Source: Bremia lactucae (taxonomy: Eukaryota > Oomycota > Peronosporomycetes > Peronosporales > Peronosporaceae). From it: 14,570 nucleotides of DNA. The notes beneath the pieces were generated by a model. That model was not told the DNA's origin. It saw nothing but the letters and a program-made list of their open reading frames with translations, and made no database searches. Of the stretch, positions 7,301 to 14,570 are shown piece after piece. Both the position numbers and the translations under genes were made by a program. The first letter of the stretch is position 1, and every line of letters begins with the position of its first letter. Where the stretch lies: assembly GCF_004359215.1 (NCBI RefSeq), contig NC_090621.1, positions 1,478,165-1,492,734 on the forward strand. Reading direction: 5' to 3'.

Positions 7301-8072
7301 AGGGTAAATACGGTGTAAGACCGGACCCGGAAATATCAAAGCGATCACCGATTGGCTGGTGCCAGTCAATGTAAAGAGACTTAATAAATCGTCGGTTTAG
7401 CGGCGTACCTGCACAAGTGCTCACGCAATTATGCCGATATGACAGTACATGTTTCTTCTTTGTTGAAAAAAATGTAAAGTGGTCATGGAACGCTGATTGT
7501 CAGCGTTCCTTTAAGTATATCAAGAAAAGCTTGATGCAATCGCCAATCGTGGCGATTGCTGACCAAGACCGACCTTTTCATGTGGTCTGTGACGCCAGCG
7601 ATTTTGCAAACGGCTGTGCGTCAATACAATATGACACAGACGGCGCAGAGCGCATCGTCTGTTGTCAATCGCGTCAGCTTCAATTAGCTAAACCCAATTT
7701 TCCAGTGCGTGACAAGGAATACATTGCCTTGAAATATGTATTGGCTAAGGTTAGGTATGTATCTTGGGAGATAGACCGTTCATTGCTTATACGGACCATG
7801 CGTATTTACACACGGCGGTTAACAGCCCACACCTCTCGCAAATAATGGCGAGATTTTTGTCTTTCTTTGCGGGGTACGACTTCTCCGTGAAATACAAACC
7901 AGGATGACTCAATGTCGTCGCTGGTGCCCTTTCGCGCCGGCTCAATTTTGAGCAGGCTGTGCAAAACAACAGTAAGCATGAGCCCACTGATGCAACAATA
8001 AGTTTTTGTCGTCAACATTGCTTGACGACGTTGGAAGAGTCTATCAAGAAGATAGGGCTCTTAAATGGTTGA
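7285..8072 (+). pseudogene. pol: RT connection and RNase H domain remnant, element 1
   Basis: KYGVRPDPE near 7300 and LAAYLHKCSRNYADMTVHV near 7396-7455 belong to the RT thumb/connection. The 7417-7845 frame then carries VKWSWNADCQRSF and the RNase H start PFHVVCDASDFANG (catalytic Asp), followed by RDKEYIALKYVLAKV (catalytic Glu). A frameshift near 7780 moves to the frame AYTDHAYLHTAVNSPHLS (third Asp), then FLSFFAGYDFSVKYKPG. After a TGA comes NVVAGALSRRL, in which the usual final Asp of the ADALSR motif is Gly. The frame stays open to 8070-8072. RNase H degrades the RNA strand during reverse transcription. The loss of the last Asp and the stops make this copy inactive. Confidence 0.88.
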
Positions 8073-8960
8073 TGGATTACCTTAGAAATCCATCAAAACA
8101 AAAATTTAAAAGGATTGTCAAAACAGTATCGTTCCTGAACGGATCGATACATTACACGCAATGATTTACTCTATTACACAGCCGTTGCTGGTGATGACAC
8201 ACCTCGCGTCGTCACCCCCACGTATAAAATTTTGCGTTTACGCATCAAATACGAGTGCCATGATGCACAAATAAGTAGGCATCGTAGACGTAAGAATACT
8301 TATATCACGCTAAGCCGCAACTTCTACCGGTCACACCAGTATGAATTCGTCCGCAAGCTCATACGTGTTTGCGTAGTTTGTCAACGGGTGTAACCCATTG
8401 CTTCATCTAGTGATCCGTTTCAACCTCTGCCTTTTTTGGCAGTGTTGGCAGTCCGTATCTACGGACATCGTCTTCGAATTTCCCAAAGACAGTCGCAAGA
8501 ATAACGGTATTCTTGTGTTTGCTGCAGTGCCAGAGTCGATTACAGCCAGAGGCTGTTCTCGTATCTTTTTTGACACTATATTTCGACTCCATGGCTAACC
8601 CCGTGGACTGGTCTCAGATCGAGGCCCCAGATCCGCGGCGGAGGTTTGGAATCTGTGTTCGAAAATGATTTGGAGCACAATTAAAAAAATATGTCAACTT
8701 ATGACCATACTGAAACAGATGGTCTGATAGAACGTGCAAAACCGTACCCTCGAAGAGGATACGTCCACATTTTTACGAGTTGGAGCGAATTCTTGCCGAT
8801 GGTAAATGTTGTAATCAACAGTTCAGACCATGCTCCCACAAAGGGTACACCGTTGTTAGTGGAAGGCGTAACGCATTCGCGTATACCCACCTTGTTTGAA
8901 AGTGACTCTTATATAAGGGGGGGGGGCTCGCTCAAGCAAAGAACTTTCTAGCTCTTGCTC
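8073..8960 (+). pseudogene. pol (int): Integrase zinc-binding and catalytic domains, element 1
   Basis: The HHCC zinc domain is readable at 8253-8390: ECHDAQISRHRRRKNTY (two His), then the tail IRVCVVCQRV (two Cys), followed by TAA 8391. The catalytic core begins WQSVSTDIVFEF (first Asp, about 8445-8475). GILVF is joined directly to AAVPESITARG (8503-8550), which lacks the roughly ten residues present at this point in element 2. A stop follows after FRLHG, then LVSDRGPRS (second Asp) in the same frame. The third frame starts MSTYDHTETDGLIERA (catalytic Glu) at 8691 and runs to 8951 through SWSEFLPMVNVVINSS. Integrase inserts the cDNA into the host genome. At least three lesions disable this copy. 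Confidence 0.88.
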
Positions 8961-9289
8961 ATCACGCATTGACTCTACGGCCAATGCGAAGAATACCAAT
9001 GTTAATTCAATCAACATTGAAGTGGACAAATTCAGTTATAGCTATAAGGCTATTACTGACTTTGATAACTATACTGAAGTACTAAGCATAAAAATCAATA
9101 TTATTAGTGTGAACAATAACGCTCTCACTAAAGAAGAGAATAATATATTCGTAGTCGCAACGGTCGCACTGAAGAAGAAAAGCACCGAGCCAGCAGGAAT
9201 TCTCCTAAAAGGACCGCTGCTTCTTTAGCCAGCCGGAATTGCTCTGCCGACTAGAGAAGCAGTGGTCCGTTGTGTACAGGATCCCATCG
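8961..9289 (+). pseudogene. Variable spacer of integrase, element 1
   Basis: This lies between the catalytic core and the C-terminal integrase domain. The 9022-9228 frame is Asn/Ser/Lys-rich and fits the poorly conserved spacer seen in element 2 (13178-13400). A strong imperfect stem, 9211-9228 with 9251-9268 (16 of 18 pairs), flanks the second copy of a short direct repeat, CCAGC-GGAATT (9190 and 9230). No independent gene is visible. Confidence 0.5.
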
Positions 9290-9997
9290 CTAATGCGGTG
9301 GACCGACAGAAACGGAATTCTGGCTAAGAGCAAACATTATTTCATTAAATGTTAATGATCTAGTCCTACTGTATACGGTAAATCTACCCAAACATGTAGC
9401 GACGAATGTGGGCAGTAATAAACTAGTGCCCAAGTATATCGGCCCAATTCGTGTACTGCTCCGCCAAGGATATGCGTACACGATGGAGCTGCCTCGTAAA
9501 GGATGCGCACGCATCCTACTTTCTATGTCAGGCGTCTCCACCCGTACCATCAGTGCGATACTTCTTCAGGTTCCAGATAAAACCGGCACGGTCAAAGGCA
9601 TCCGCCAAAGCCTGATGGTCCCGAGATAAATTATGATAGTAGTCTGGTACTCACGAACCAGACGTTTCATTGCTTCCTTCTAGTATGAAATTTTTTGACG
9701 AGCTGTCACCAGCTCGTTTTGAAGGGACTGATGTGCCCGTTCACTTGCCAGTTGATCAGCCGCACCTAGTGCACGGCTTTGCAACTGGTCACGAAAAACA
9801 TCGTCGGCCGTCATCGTTAACTCGCGACGACGGGGTCGTTCGTTATCAACGCCCCCCCCCGTAAATTACGGAGGACGTGATCCAAGTCACGGTATTGACT
9901 GTGGTTACCGAATGAGGCCAACCCGGTTTCCCCCTCTCCCTCTCGTTGACGGATTCGAGGGTGAAAAGCGTTAACTATTGAACGTTTCTTAAAGTAA
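9290..9997 (+). pseudogene. pol: Integrase C-terminal (GPY/F) domain and pol tail, element 1
   Basis: DRQKRNSG (about 9300) is followed, after a stop and frame change, by SLNVNDLVLLYTVNLPKHV and KLVPKYIGPIRVLLRQGYAY, the GPY/F module that binds DNA and helps target integration. One frame then changes to RTHPTFYVRRLHPYHQC (about 9506-9556). The following tail is low-complexity and broken. It ends with FPPLPLVDGFEGEK (9927-9968) and IERFLK (about 9976-9994), the lead-in to the chromodomain in element 2 (LIFPPSPQPLVDS...LLVEPI). The chromodomain itself is missing. The antisense frame described separately overlaps from 9528 on. Confidence 0.85.
9528..9900 (-). pseudogene. Remnant of the antisense coiled-coil gene, element 1
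   Basis: On the minus strand one frame reads RDLDHVLRNLR, then a shifted frame gives DDVFRDQLQSRALGAAD, QLASERAHQSLQNELVTARQ and KEAMKRLVREYQT (about 9840-9645). After another shift come HNLSRDHQALADAFDRAG and YRTDGTGGDA with TGA at 9530-9528. This matches the C-terminus of the + strand frame of element 2 (HENLVRNHKNLLGVLEKGG, PRTDGTGGAD). It ends at nearly the same point relative to the integrase PTFY motif; the element 2 stop position is also a stop here, 12 nt further on, in the same frame. Heptad-like Leu/Ala/Val spacing predicts a coiled coil. The N-terminal part is lost with the truncation at about 9997. Function unknown. Confidence 0.75.
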
Positions 9998-10510
9998 GAC
10001 TTCTTAGCGACTTATAATCTTCATCTTCACGTCAGTGTACGTGAAGTAACCAAGACACCTCCTCTTCTCTGTAAAATAAAGGAATTATTATTAAAATCCC
10101 CTTTATAACAGGCAATAGGAGTGGCCGCCACCAGATGTCTATCTGGTGGCCGAAATATATCTAGTGTAAATGTAATTAGGGTGAGGTTATATTTTCAACT
10201 TGAATAACGCCCAGTTCCCCATTTAATCTTAAAAGCATCTTGTGCCTTCCTAAGGCTTGCGCTACGATCAGCGACAGTATTAAGCCTTCCTAAGGTATAC
10301 ACTCCCGGGTAATATATGCCACTTGGTTTTACGAACCACTGAGTCCCTTGAACTAGGATTCATTAAGCTCTACAAGCTTGTAGGACTTACTTATTTATTA
10401 AATTAGTTCCATAGAACTAAGCAATTCGCTGAAATTAAAAAGTTTTCTTCTGACTTTAAAAGCGAATTAGCTTCGCTAAATATTGTCGGCAGAAACCTAA
10501 CTTCTGACCA
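9998..10510 (+). mobile_element. Decayed LTR (copy 2 of the 470-925 repeat), + orientation
   Basis: It directly follows the truncated pol of element 1. The first 65 bp (AAGACTTCTTAG ... CACGTCAGTGTACGTGAAGTA ... GACACC) resemble 4495-4556 in the 5' LTR of element 1. From about 10060 to 10500 it aligns with 470-925. No TGTAACG-type start is visible, so it is 5' truncated. It could be the diverged 3' LTR of element 1 brought next to pol by a deletion, or part of another insertion. Confidence 0.65.
10127..10150. repeat. Hairpin conserved in both LTR-like copies (copy 2)
   Basis: Perfect 10-bp stem GCCACCAGAT/ATCTGGTGGC with loop GTCT. See the copy at 562-585, which keeps the stem despite a changed base pair. 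Confidence 0.85.
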
Positions 10511-10769
10511 TCTGGAGTTGTTCCTGCAAAATAAATTGTCCAGAAGAAATATATCGTCTTAAGAAATCAAGTGCTTCTAAAAAGGGCACTGGAAAGGTTC
10601 CAAGTATGATTACTGGTGCTTTGTATTGATATCGTTCTTAATGCCTCCAAATGGTGCTCAGCTGTTATGTGTATCAGAATTTCTGTTTGCCGCCATTTGT
10701 TTGACTCTTTCACCCATTGTCGATAGCATCTTTGTTCTATGTTTAAAGTGCTAAAACGTTTCTTGCGAC
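10511..10769. other. Unassigned sequence between two LTRs
   Basis: I see no open frame with family resemblance, no RNA gene and no clear repeat here. It may be flanking host DNA or decayed internal sequence. Confidence 0.4.
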
Positions 10770-11250
10770 GTAAATTATCGGCTCTTCAATATACTGACAG
10801 CTAGTATATCGTGAGCTACAAGTGTGTGGCACTACGACTTGTACTGCTTCAATACAAGTCCACTTCGCACTGCTTCAGTTGCGAGTGGTGCCTTACGTTA
10901 ATTCACGTTCACAAGTACGTGCAGAGGAAGACTTCTTTTTAAGGCATCTAGCTTAAAGAGGGTTAAATGAAAACTGTAGTAATATTATTAAGTATCTCTT
11001 CTTTCTATCTGTTAACTTCTAACTTAATTATAAACTAATACTAAACATGCAATCGAAATCTTATCTTATCTGTCTATCTCTTTTGTTTATCTCTACAGCT
11101 GATAAGTCTGCGGGATTAATAGATGTAATGGCCTATACCTATTTATGGATAAGATCTCTGAACACTTCTATTTAAAGTAATATCCTCCATATATTATCTA
11201 CCTTTTAGATACTTTATTAATTAACAAAACCATTATTTTAAATTCCATCA
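10770..11250 (-). mobile_element. 3' LTR of element 2 (approximate limits)
   Basis: Positions 11060-11229 match 1-290 in the same orientation but carry single arms (A at 11095-11138, B at about 11149-11190) instead of the two hairpins. The expected TGTA start is eroded near 11250-11268. The CACGT/ACGTG motif with GGCACC is at about 10930-10885 in LTR sense. A multi-branched stem structure is at 10828-10892. The left limit near 10770 is uncertain because no intact terminal CA was identified. Confidence 0.6.
10828..10892. repeat. Branched (cloverleaf-like) stem structure in the element 2 LTR
   Basis: The outer stem is GGCAC 10828-10832 with GTGCC 10888-10892. Inner hairpin 1 is ACTTGTA 10837-10843 with TACAAGT 10853-10859. 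Inner hairpin 2 is CACTTCGCA 10861-10869 with TGCGAGTG 10880-10887 (one bulge). Both inner loops contain the identical 9-mer ACTGCTTCA (10843-10851 and 10869-10877). Confidence 0.8.
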
Positions 11251-11251
11251 C

Positions 11252-12950
11252 ATGAAGAACAAACTCATGCGGGGTGTTGATAGTGCTGCGCCTTTGGCTG
11301 CGGTTCGTGCAGCCGCGGGTGACGCACTGTTATCTATTGCGGCAGACGGAACGTCTGCCGTAGTATCTTCGACTCGCACAACACTAGATGTTGCAAGTGC
11401 ACGTGGTGATTCACCACGTGAATACGATACCTCTTTGGAGGTCGACTACGAATGCGAGTCGGATGAAATGGCCGACTCGGGGAGAATGGAACAGTCGTCT
11501 GATATACGTCAGGTGGCTGGCTATGAGCCTTCGAATGAGAGGGCTCATTCTGGTAGACGAGTTAATAGTCTATTTTGATCCGACGATGAGGATGATCCCT
11601 CATCGCCCGTTCCGTCTCCCGTACGGTCACCTGCACCTGTTTCTGTGCAAGGCGATGCCGATGGCGTAAGCCATCGTAGGAAAAGTTCTTGTGAAACCCC
11701 TGCTTCAGTGGGTACCACTCAGGGAAATGAAGACAGTAAAATGTCTCATCTCACCCATTAAAAGAAGCCGAACTTTTGCCGGAACGGCTAATTAGTAGCT
11801 TGTCTGGACAGACTACTTCTCACAATAAATATCCCTTATTTTTTGCGATAAATCTACATAGCCTTGATCTCAGCGCGAAAGTTCTTCGCGCTATGAAGAT
11901 TTTTCGCGCTGGGGAAGATTTTTATCTCGATACTTTTCTTAAGCATCGATGATTTAGTGGCATCAATAAGCGAGATAAGCCTCACTTATGCAAGCCTGGA
12001 GCGCGTTCATTCGCAATGTCAAAGACATTGGACGCGAATCCTGGCTTCAAAAACTTAACGCGAATCGCGTTTAGTTTGAGAAACGAACTCCAACCGGTGC
12101 AAAGTACCAATTGCATCCGTTGTCACGTGAGGCTGGGCTTCCATGCCTCACGTGGGGTAATCTCTGTCCGTGTTGTGCTGACAACTCGAAGAGGGTTAAA
12201 GGGGATGTCTATTCCCTTTCTTCGCCCTGGGGAAGGGCTCGCATCTCTATTGAGATGCGTGACGCGATTGACGTTTTGCAATCGATTTACAAGCGCCAGG
12301 GGCGCGTGTTTTCCGATGGGCCTTCTGAACCATCGGATGGGTCTCGTCATACTGACGGACGAGGCCCTCAACGTCAGCAACCAGCTGGGAACGAGGCTCC
12401 CAGCTGCCATGTGAAGGTGGATAACCACGCCAGCGAACAAGATAACTCGTTCGCTGCCCCTTCACATCACGGTGGTTTTATATAGGTTCCACAAGCAAAT
12501 GTTGATCACCGTGGGAATCCACCAGTGGTTGTGGTGAAGGAGGGAAAATTAGATCCGAACTATGTGTCGGATCTAATGTTGAGGATCGACAAAATCGATC
12601 ACTTCCTTCATGGTTTGGAGGAGGGACTTGACCACGTGCGCGGCAAACGTCGCTCGTTGGAGCAGACGGTGCAGGCTCACCATATCGAGCGGTTAGAAGA
12701 CCGTTCGAAGAGTGCGTATTCCATGTTGGAGTACGAACGGAAATATCATGCTGTTCGCGATAAGCTGTCGTCAGCTCATCGCAGTTTCAAGGATATTCGG
12801 AATCGGCATGAGAAACTTCAGGTTCAACATGAGAATCTAGTTCGCAACCACAAGAATCTTTTAGGGGTTCTTGAAAAGGGGGGTCACATCCGTCCTTGGC
12901 AGAAGCCGCGTACTGATGGTACGGGCGGAGCCGACCAGCGTAAAATGTAG
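11252..12950 (+). pseudogene. Antisense gene of element 2 overlapping the 3' end of pol; unknown protein, coiled-coil C-terminus
   Basis: Read on + from ATG 11252 (M-K-N-K; alternative M at 11267), the coding frame can be followed for about 566 codons. Frame one (11252-11758) gives an Ala-rich start (APLAAVRAAAGDALLSI), acidic and Ser/Pro-rich parts, and one TGA at 11576. Frame two (11761-about 12090) gives KEAELLPERLISSLSG, LSAKVLRAMKIFRAGEDFYL, TGA 11950, and LTRIAFSLRNELQP. Frame three (about 12090-12950) gives YQLHPLSREAGLPCLTWG with a Cys cluster (C-x6-C-x-C-C), a hydrophilic stretch, TAG 12483, and a Leu-heptad coiled coil (12525-12900) ending PRTDGTGGAD. Lesions: two frameshifts and three stops. 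It starts at the LTR edge and runs towards pol, overlapping it from 12247 to 12950. The element 1 homologue argues it is a real gene. I do not recognise the family. Confidence 0.72.
12247..12790 (-). pseudogene. pol: Pol C-terminus of element 2: disordered linker and chromodomain
   Basis: The minus-strand frame above the final stop (TAG 12249-12247) encodes a Pro/Ser-rich linker (APSAPTSDVC, STLDPTHSSDLIFPPSPQ), then LVEPI, an in-frame TAA at about 12480, and NHRDVKGQRTSYLVRWRG, YPPSHGSWEP and DVEGLVRQYDE. The aromatic residues Y, W and W of the chromodomain fold are visible, with a basic tail (KTRAPGACKSIAKRQ). Chromodomains at the Pol C-terminus define chromoviruses and steer integration to modified histones. 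The stop just before the domain would remove it. The linker frame joins the GPY/F frame after a shift near 12787. Confidence 0.88.
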
Positions 12951-13178
12951 GATGCTTTTGCATCCTACGTGGCAATTCGATTGTGTACGCATTGCCTCTG
13001 CGGTGCAGTACACGGAAAGGCCCAATGAACTTGGATAGTAGTTTACTGCTTCCCACATTAGTGACTAAACGCTTAGGTAGGTTTGCCGTAGAGAGTAGCA
13101 CTAGATCATTAATTTTAAATGAATGAACATTTTTTCTTCCATGTTTGTCTGCATTCCGTTTCTGACGCTCCACTGCGT
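12787..13178 (-). pseudogene. pol (int): Integrase C-terminal (GPY/F) domain, element 2
   Basis: Open frame from 13173 to 12787. It reads VERQKRNADKHGRKNV, INDLVLLSTANLPKRLV, KLLSKFIGPFRVLHRRGNAY and HPTFYAGRLRPYHQY in order, the complete GPY/F module of gypsy integrases, then an acidic/Ser-rich tail to a stop at 12787. It corresponds to 9300-9556 of element 1. The last 160 bp overlap the coiled-coil part of the antisense frame, whose stop (12948-12950) falls inside the PTF codons. Confidence 0.9.
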
Positions 13179-13982
13179 TAGCAATGGAATTCTGAGCGAA
13201 AAAGATTATTGATTCTCGAGTTAGCAGAAATTCTTCTGCAGTTTTTGTCTTTTTTCAGTACGCTCTGTGCGTACTGCCATGAGATCATTCTCATCTTCGA
13301 TGTCGATTTCTTCGACATCGACATAACTCGCGTCGTTGTTAACTTCGACGCGTGATGAGCATGAGCCAGAAATGGTTTTGCTCGTGCGAGTCCACCCCCC
13401 TCTAAACTAGAGGATCCCTCATGTTCGGTGCGTATGCGAGGATGGCGTAAGCCATTCACGAAGAACGATTTATGCGTTGTAGACGCATGCACCGACTTAT
13501 TGATGGCGAATTCGACCATCGGTAAAAACTCGCTCCACTTCGGATACGATTGGACGTACCTCGAAGTATCTTTTCGAGGACGCGATTTACGTGTTCTGTT
13601 TGACCGTCCGTTTCTGGGTGATCGGATGTTGACATAGTCAGCCGTGTTCCGAGAGATCGGAACACGGATTGCCAGAACTCCGCCGTAAATCTTGGATCTC
13701 TATCCGATACCAATTCATGGGGTAACCCAGGGAGTTTGAATACCGTGTCGATAAATACACGGGCACAACACGGAGCCGTAATCGACTCTGGCACTGCAGC
13801 AAGATGTACCATCTTGCTGATCTGTCTACAAAAACAAGGATTCCATTGTTTTTGTGGTCGTCTTCGGGAAATCCGAAGACGAAGTCCATAGATACGGACT
13901 GCCAACACTCTGCCGGAAGTGGTAGAGGTTGAAGAGGTGCACGGGATGAAGGGCTAGGCTCATTCGTTGACATACCTCGCAA
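13178..13982 (-). pseudogene. pol (int): Integrase catalytic core and spacer, element 2
   Basis: From 13982 downwards, frame one reads ECWQSVSMDFVFGFPEDD (first catalytic Asp) and ILVFVDR. After a frameshift near 13830 it continues SKMVHLAAVPESITAPCC, HELVSDRDPRFTAEFWQ (second Asp) and HPETDGQTEHVNRVLE (Glu). All three acidic residues are therefore kept. Another shift near 13525 leads to MVEFAINKSVHASTTHKSF and a variable Ser/Lys-rich spacer ending at 13178. The 11-bp perfect hairpin 13642-13652/13657-13667 lies within the codons for VFRSLGTR. At least two frameshifts make it non-functional as it stands. Confidence 0.9.
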
Positions 13983-14330
13983 GCACGAATGTTCTTGCGC
14001 ACGAACTTATACTGGCGGGGCCAGTAAAAGTCGCGACTTACTGTTAGTTAAGTCTTTTCACGTCCACGATGTCCACTGTTGGAGCATCGTGACACTCATG
14101 CAGATGCGCAAGCGCACATCATTGTGAGTTGGGACGATGACACGTGGGGTGTCGCCGGTAACGGCTGTGTAATACAATAAGCCGTTACGTGTTGTGTATC
14201 GATCGGATGACGATCGATATAAAGCCGGTAAATCTTTAGAAGATTTATCGGATGGATTCATTGAATGATCCATCAGACATAGACGGTCCTTATCTTCTTT
14301 GTAGGCTTTCTTTATGTCATCAACTAAGGT
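13983..14330 (-). pseudogene. pol: RNase H to integrase connector and HHCC zinc domain, element 2
   Basis: The frame 14273-14058 starts LMDHSMNPSDKSSKDLPALY and continues NGLLYYTAVTGDTPRVIVP and NDVRLRI. A frameshift near 14100 leads to HECHDAPT, and a second one to SGHRGREKT, stop, LTVSRDFYWPRQYKFVRKN and IRACEVCQRM. The two His and two Cys of the integrase zinc domain are present. The matching part of element 1 is 8060-8390. Confidence 0.85.
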
Positions 14331-14570
14331 TTATGATAGAATACTCGTAGTGAGTGTTGCAACAGTAAGATTATTTCCACTGTTGGAGTGCACTGCTGAC
14401 TCGAAATCGGGTCGGCGTGATAACGCATCAGCGACGACATTAAGTCGTCCTGGTTTATATTCGACGGAGAAGTTATACTCCGCGAAGAAGGATAGCCACC
14501 TCGCCATTCTTTGCGAGAGGTGTGGGCTATTGACGGCCGTGCGTAATGACGCATGGTCCGTATATACGAT
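14331..14570 (-). pseudogene. pol: RNase H C-terminal part, element 2 (partial at edge)
   Basis: Open from the edge: IVYTDHASLRTAVNSPHLSQ (third catalytic Asp), ARWLSFFAEYNFSVEYKPGR, and NVVADALSRRPDFES with the final Asp kept, unlike element 1 where it is Gly. It stops at TAA 14333-14331. It continues beyond base 14570. Confidence 0.88.

Larger units (their letters stand above)
4162..9997 (+). mobile_element. Element 1: decayed Ty3/gypsy chromovirus, truncated before its chromodomain
   Basis: The order on the + strand is 5' LTR (from 4162), hairpin-rich leader, gag, protease (inverted), linker, RT stump, RNase H, integrase and pol tail. It matches the gag-PR-RT-RH-IN order of Metaviridae. 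Pol homology ends at about 9996, where the chromodomain should begin (pattern IERFLK aligning with LVEPI of element 2), and an LTR of another copy follows. Many frameshifts, stops, an 815-bp inversion and an RT deletion show it is dead. Element 2 is the same family by its integrase, linker and antisense frame, but diverged at many positions. Confidence 0.88.
10770..14570 (-). mobile_element. Element 2: decayed Ty3/gypsy chromovirus, minus orientation, cut by the right edge
   Basis: Reading leftwards on the minus strand it shows RNase H, integrase zinc domain, integrase core, GPY/F domain, linker, chromodomain (ending 12247), an antisense gene on the + strand, and a 3' LTR. Gag, protease and RT lie beyond the edge. 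Protein motifs are better kept than in element 1, but several frameshifts and stops remain. The 3' LTR resembles the LTR at 1-326. Confidence 0.85.

Noticed and set aside
8916..8930. G homopolymer and, at 9851-9860, a C homopolymer
   Set aside because: Probably slippage in a decayed element or sequencing noise; no structure built on them was found.
10828..10892. tRNA gene (cloverleaf shape)
   Set aside because: It lacks the A and B box sequences and a 7-bp acceptor stem with correct arm spacing, and it lies inside an LTR.
12016..12414. 132-codon + strand open frame across the chromodomain region
   Set aside because: Its first part (12016-12090) belongs to the antisense gene, but after about 12090 the protein-like sequence moves to the frame of 12111-12485. 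The remainder of this frame looks like a shadow.

Overview
The window looks like a retrotransposon-rich stretch of an oomycete nuclear genome (Peronosporales: Phytophthora or downy-mildew type). I infer this from a compact intron-poor gene for a mitochondrially targeted phosphoglycerate dehydrogenase, a cytosolic ribosomal protein gene with a very short intron, and Ty3/gypsy chromovirus remains whose LTR ends (TGTAACG..GGTGTA) and Gag/Pol motifs resemble those I know from Phytophthora. The genus cannot be fixed by eye.

Layout. 1-326: start of a minus-oriented LTR holding two long back-to-back hairpins. 470-925: a decayed LTR-like repeat with a second copy at about 10060-10500. 1162-2553 (+): D-3-phosphoglycerate dehydrogenase, intact. 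3044-3380 (-): ribosomal protein eL43 (RPL37A), apparently intact with a 49-nt intron after the start codon. 4162-about 9997 (+): element 1, a decayed Ty3/gypsy chromovirus with 5' LTR, leader, gag, an inverted protease block, an RT stump lacking its catalytic core, RNase H and integrase; it stops just before the chromodomain. About 9998-10510: another decayed LTR. About 10770-14570 (-): element 2, a second chromovirus reading right to left (3' LTR, chromodomain, integrase, RNase H), running off the right edge. Both elements are broken by frameshifts and stops, so no autonomous element is present.

The most unusual content lies in the elements. (i) Opposite the 3' end of pol there is a long antisense reading frame (11252-12950, + strand, in element 2). 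A homologous remnant sits at the same place and in the same phase relative to pol in element 1 (about 9900-9528, - strand). It encodes a protein with an acidic N-terminus, a Cys-containing central domain and a C-terminal coiled coil ending in a shared R-T-D-G-T-G-G tail. About 700 bp overlaps pol, and the folded part of one product lies opposite the disordered part of the other. I do not know this protein. (ii) The element sequences, including coding parts, are packed with perfect hairpins of 7-11 bp; I listed over 20 with stems of at least 8 bp, against roughly two expected by chance, while the dehydrogenase gene shows none that I noticed. (iii) The element 1 protease block (5952-6766) is cleanly inverted, and the reading frame can be followed across the reconstructed right junction. 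(iv) One LTR has an A-A'-B'-B double hairpin where its paralogue has only A-B.

The two host genes are housekeeping genes and show no functional link to each other or to the retroelements; they sit in a gene island between element remains.
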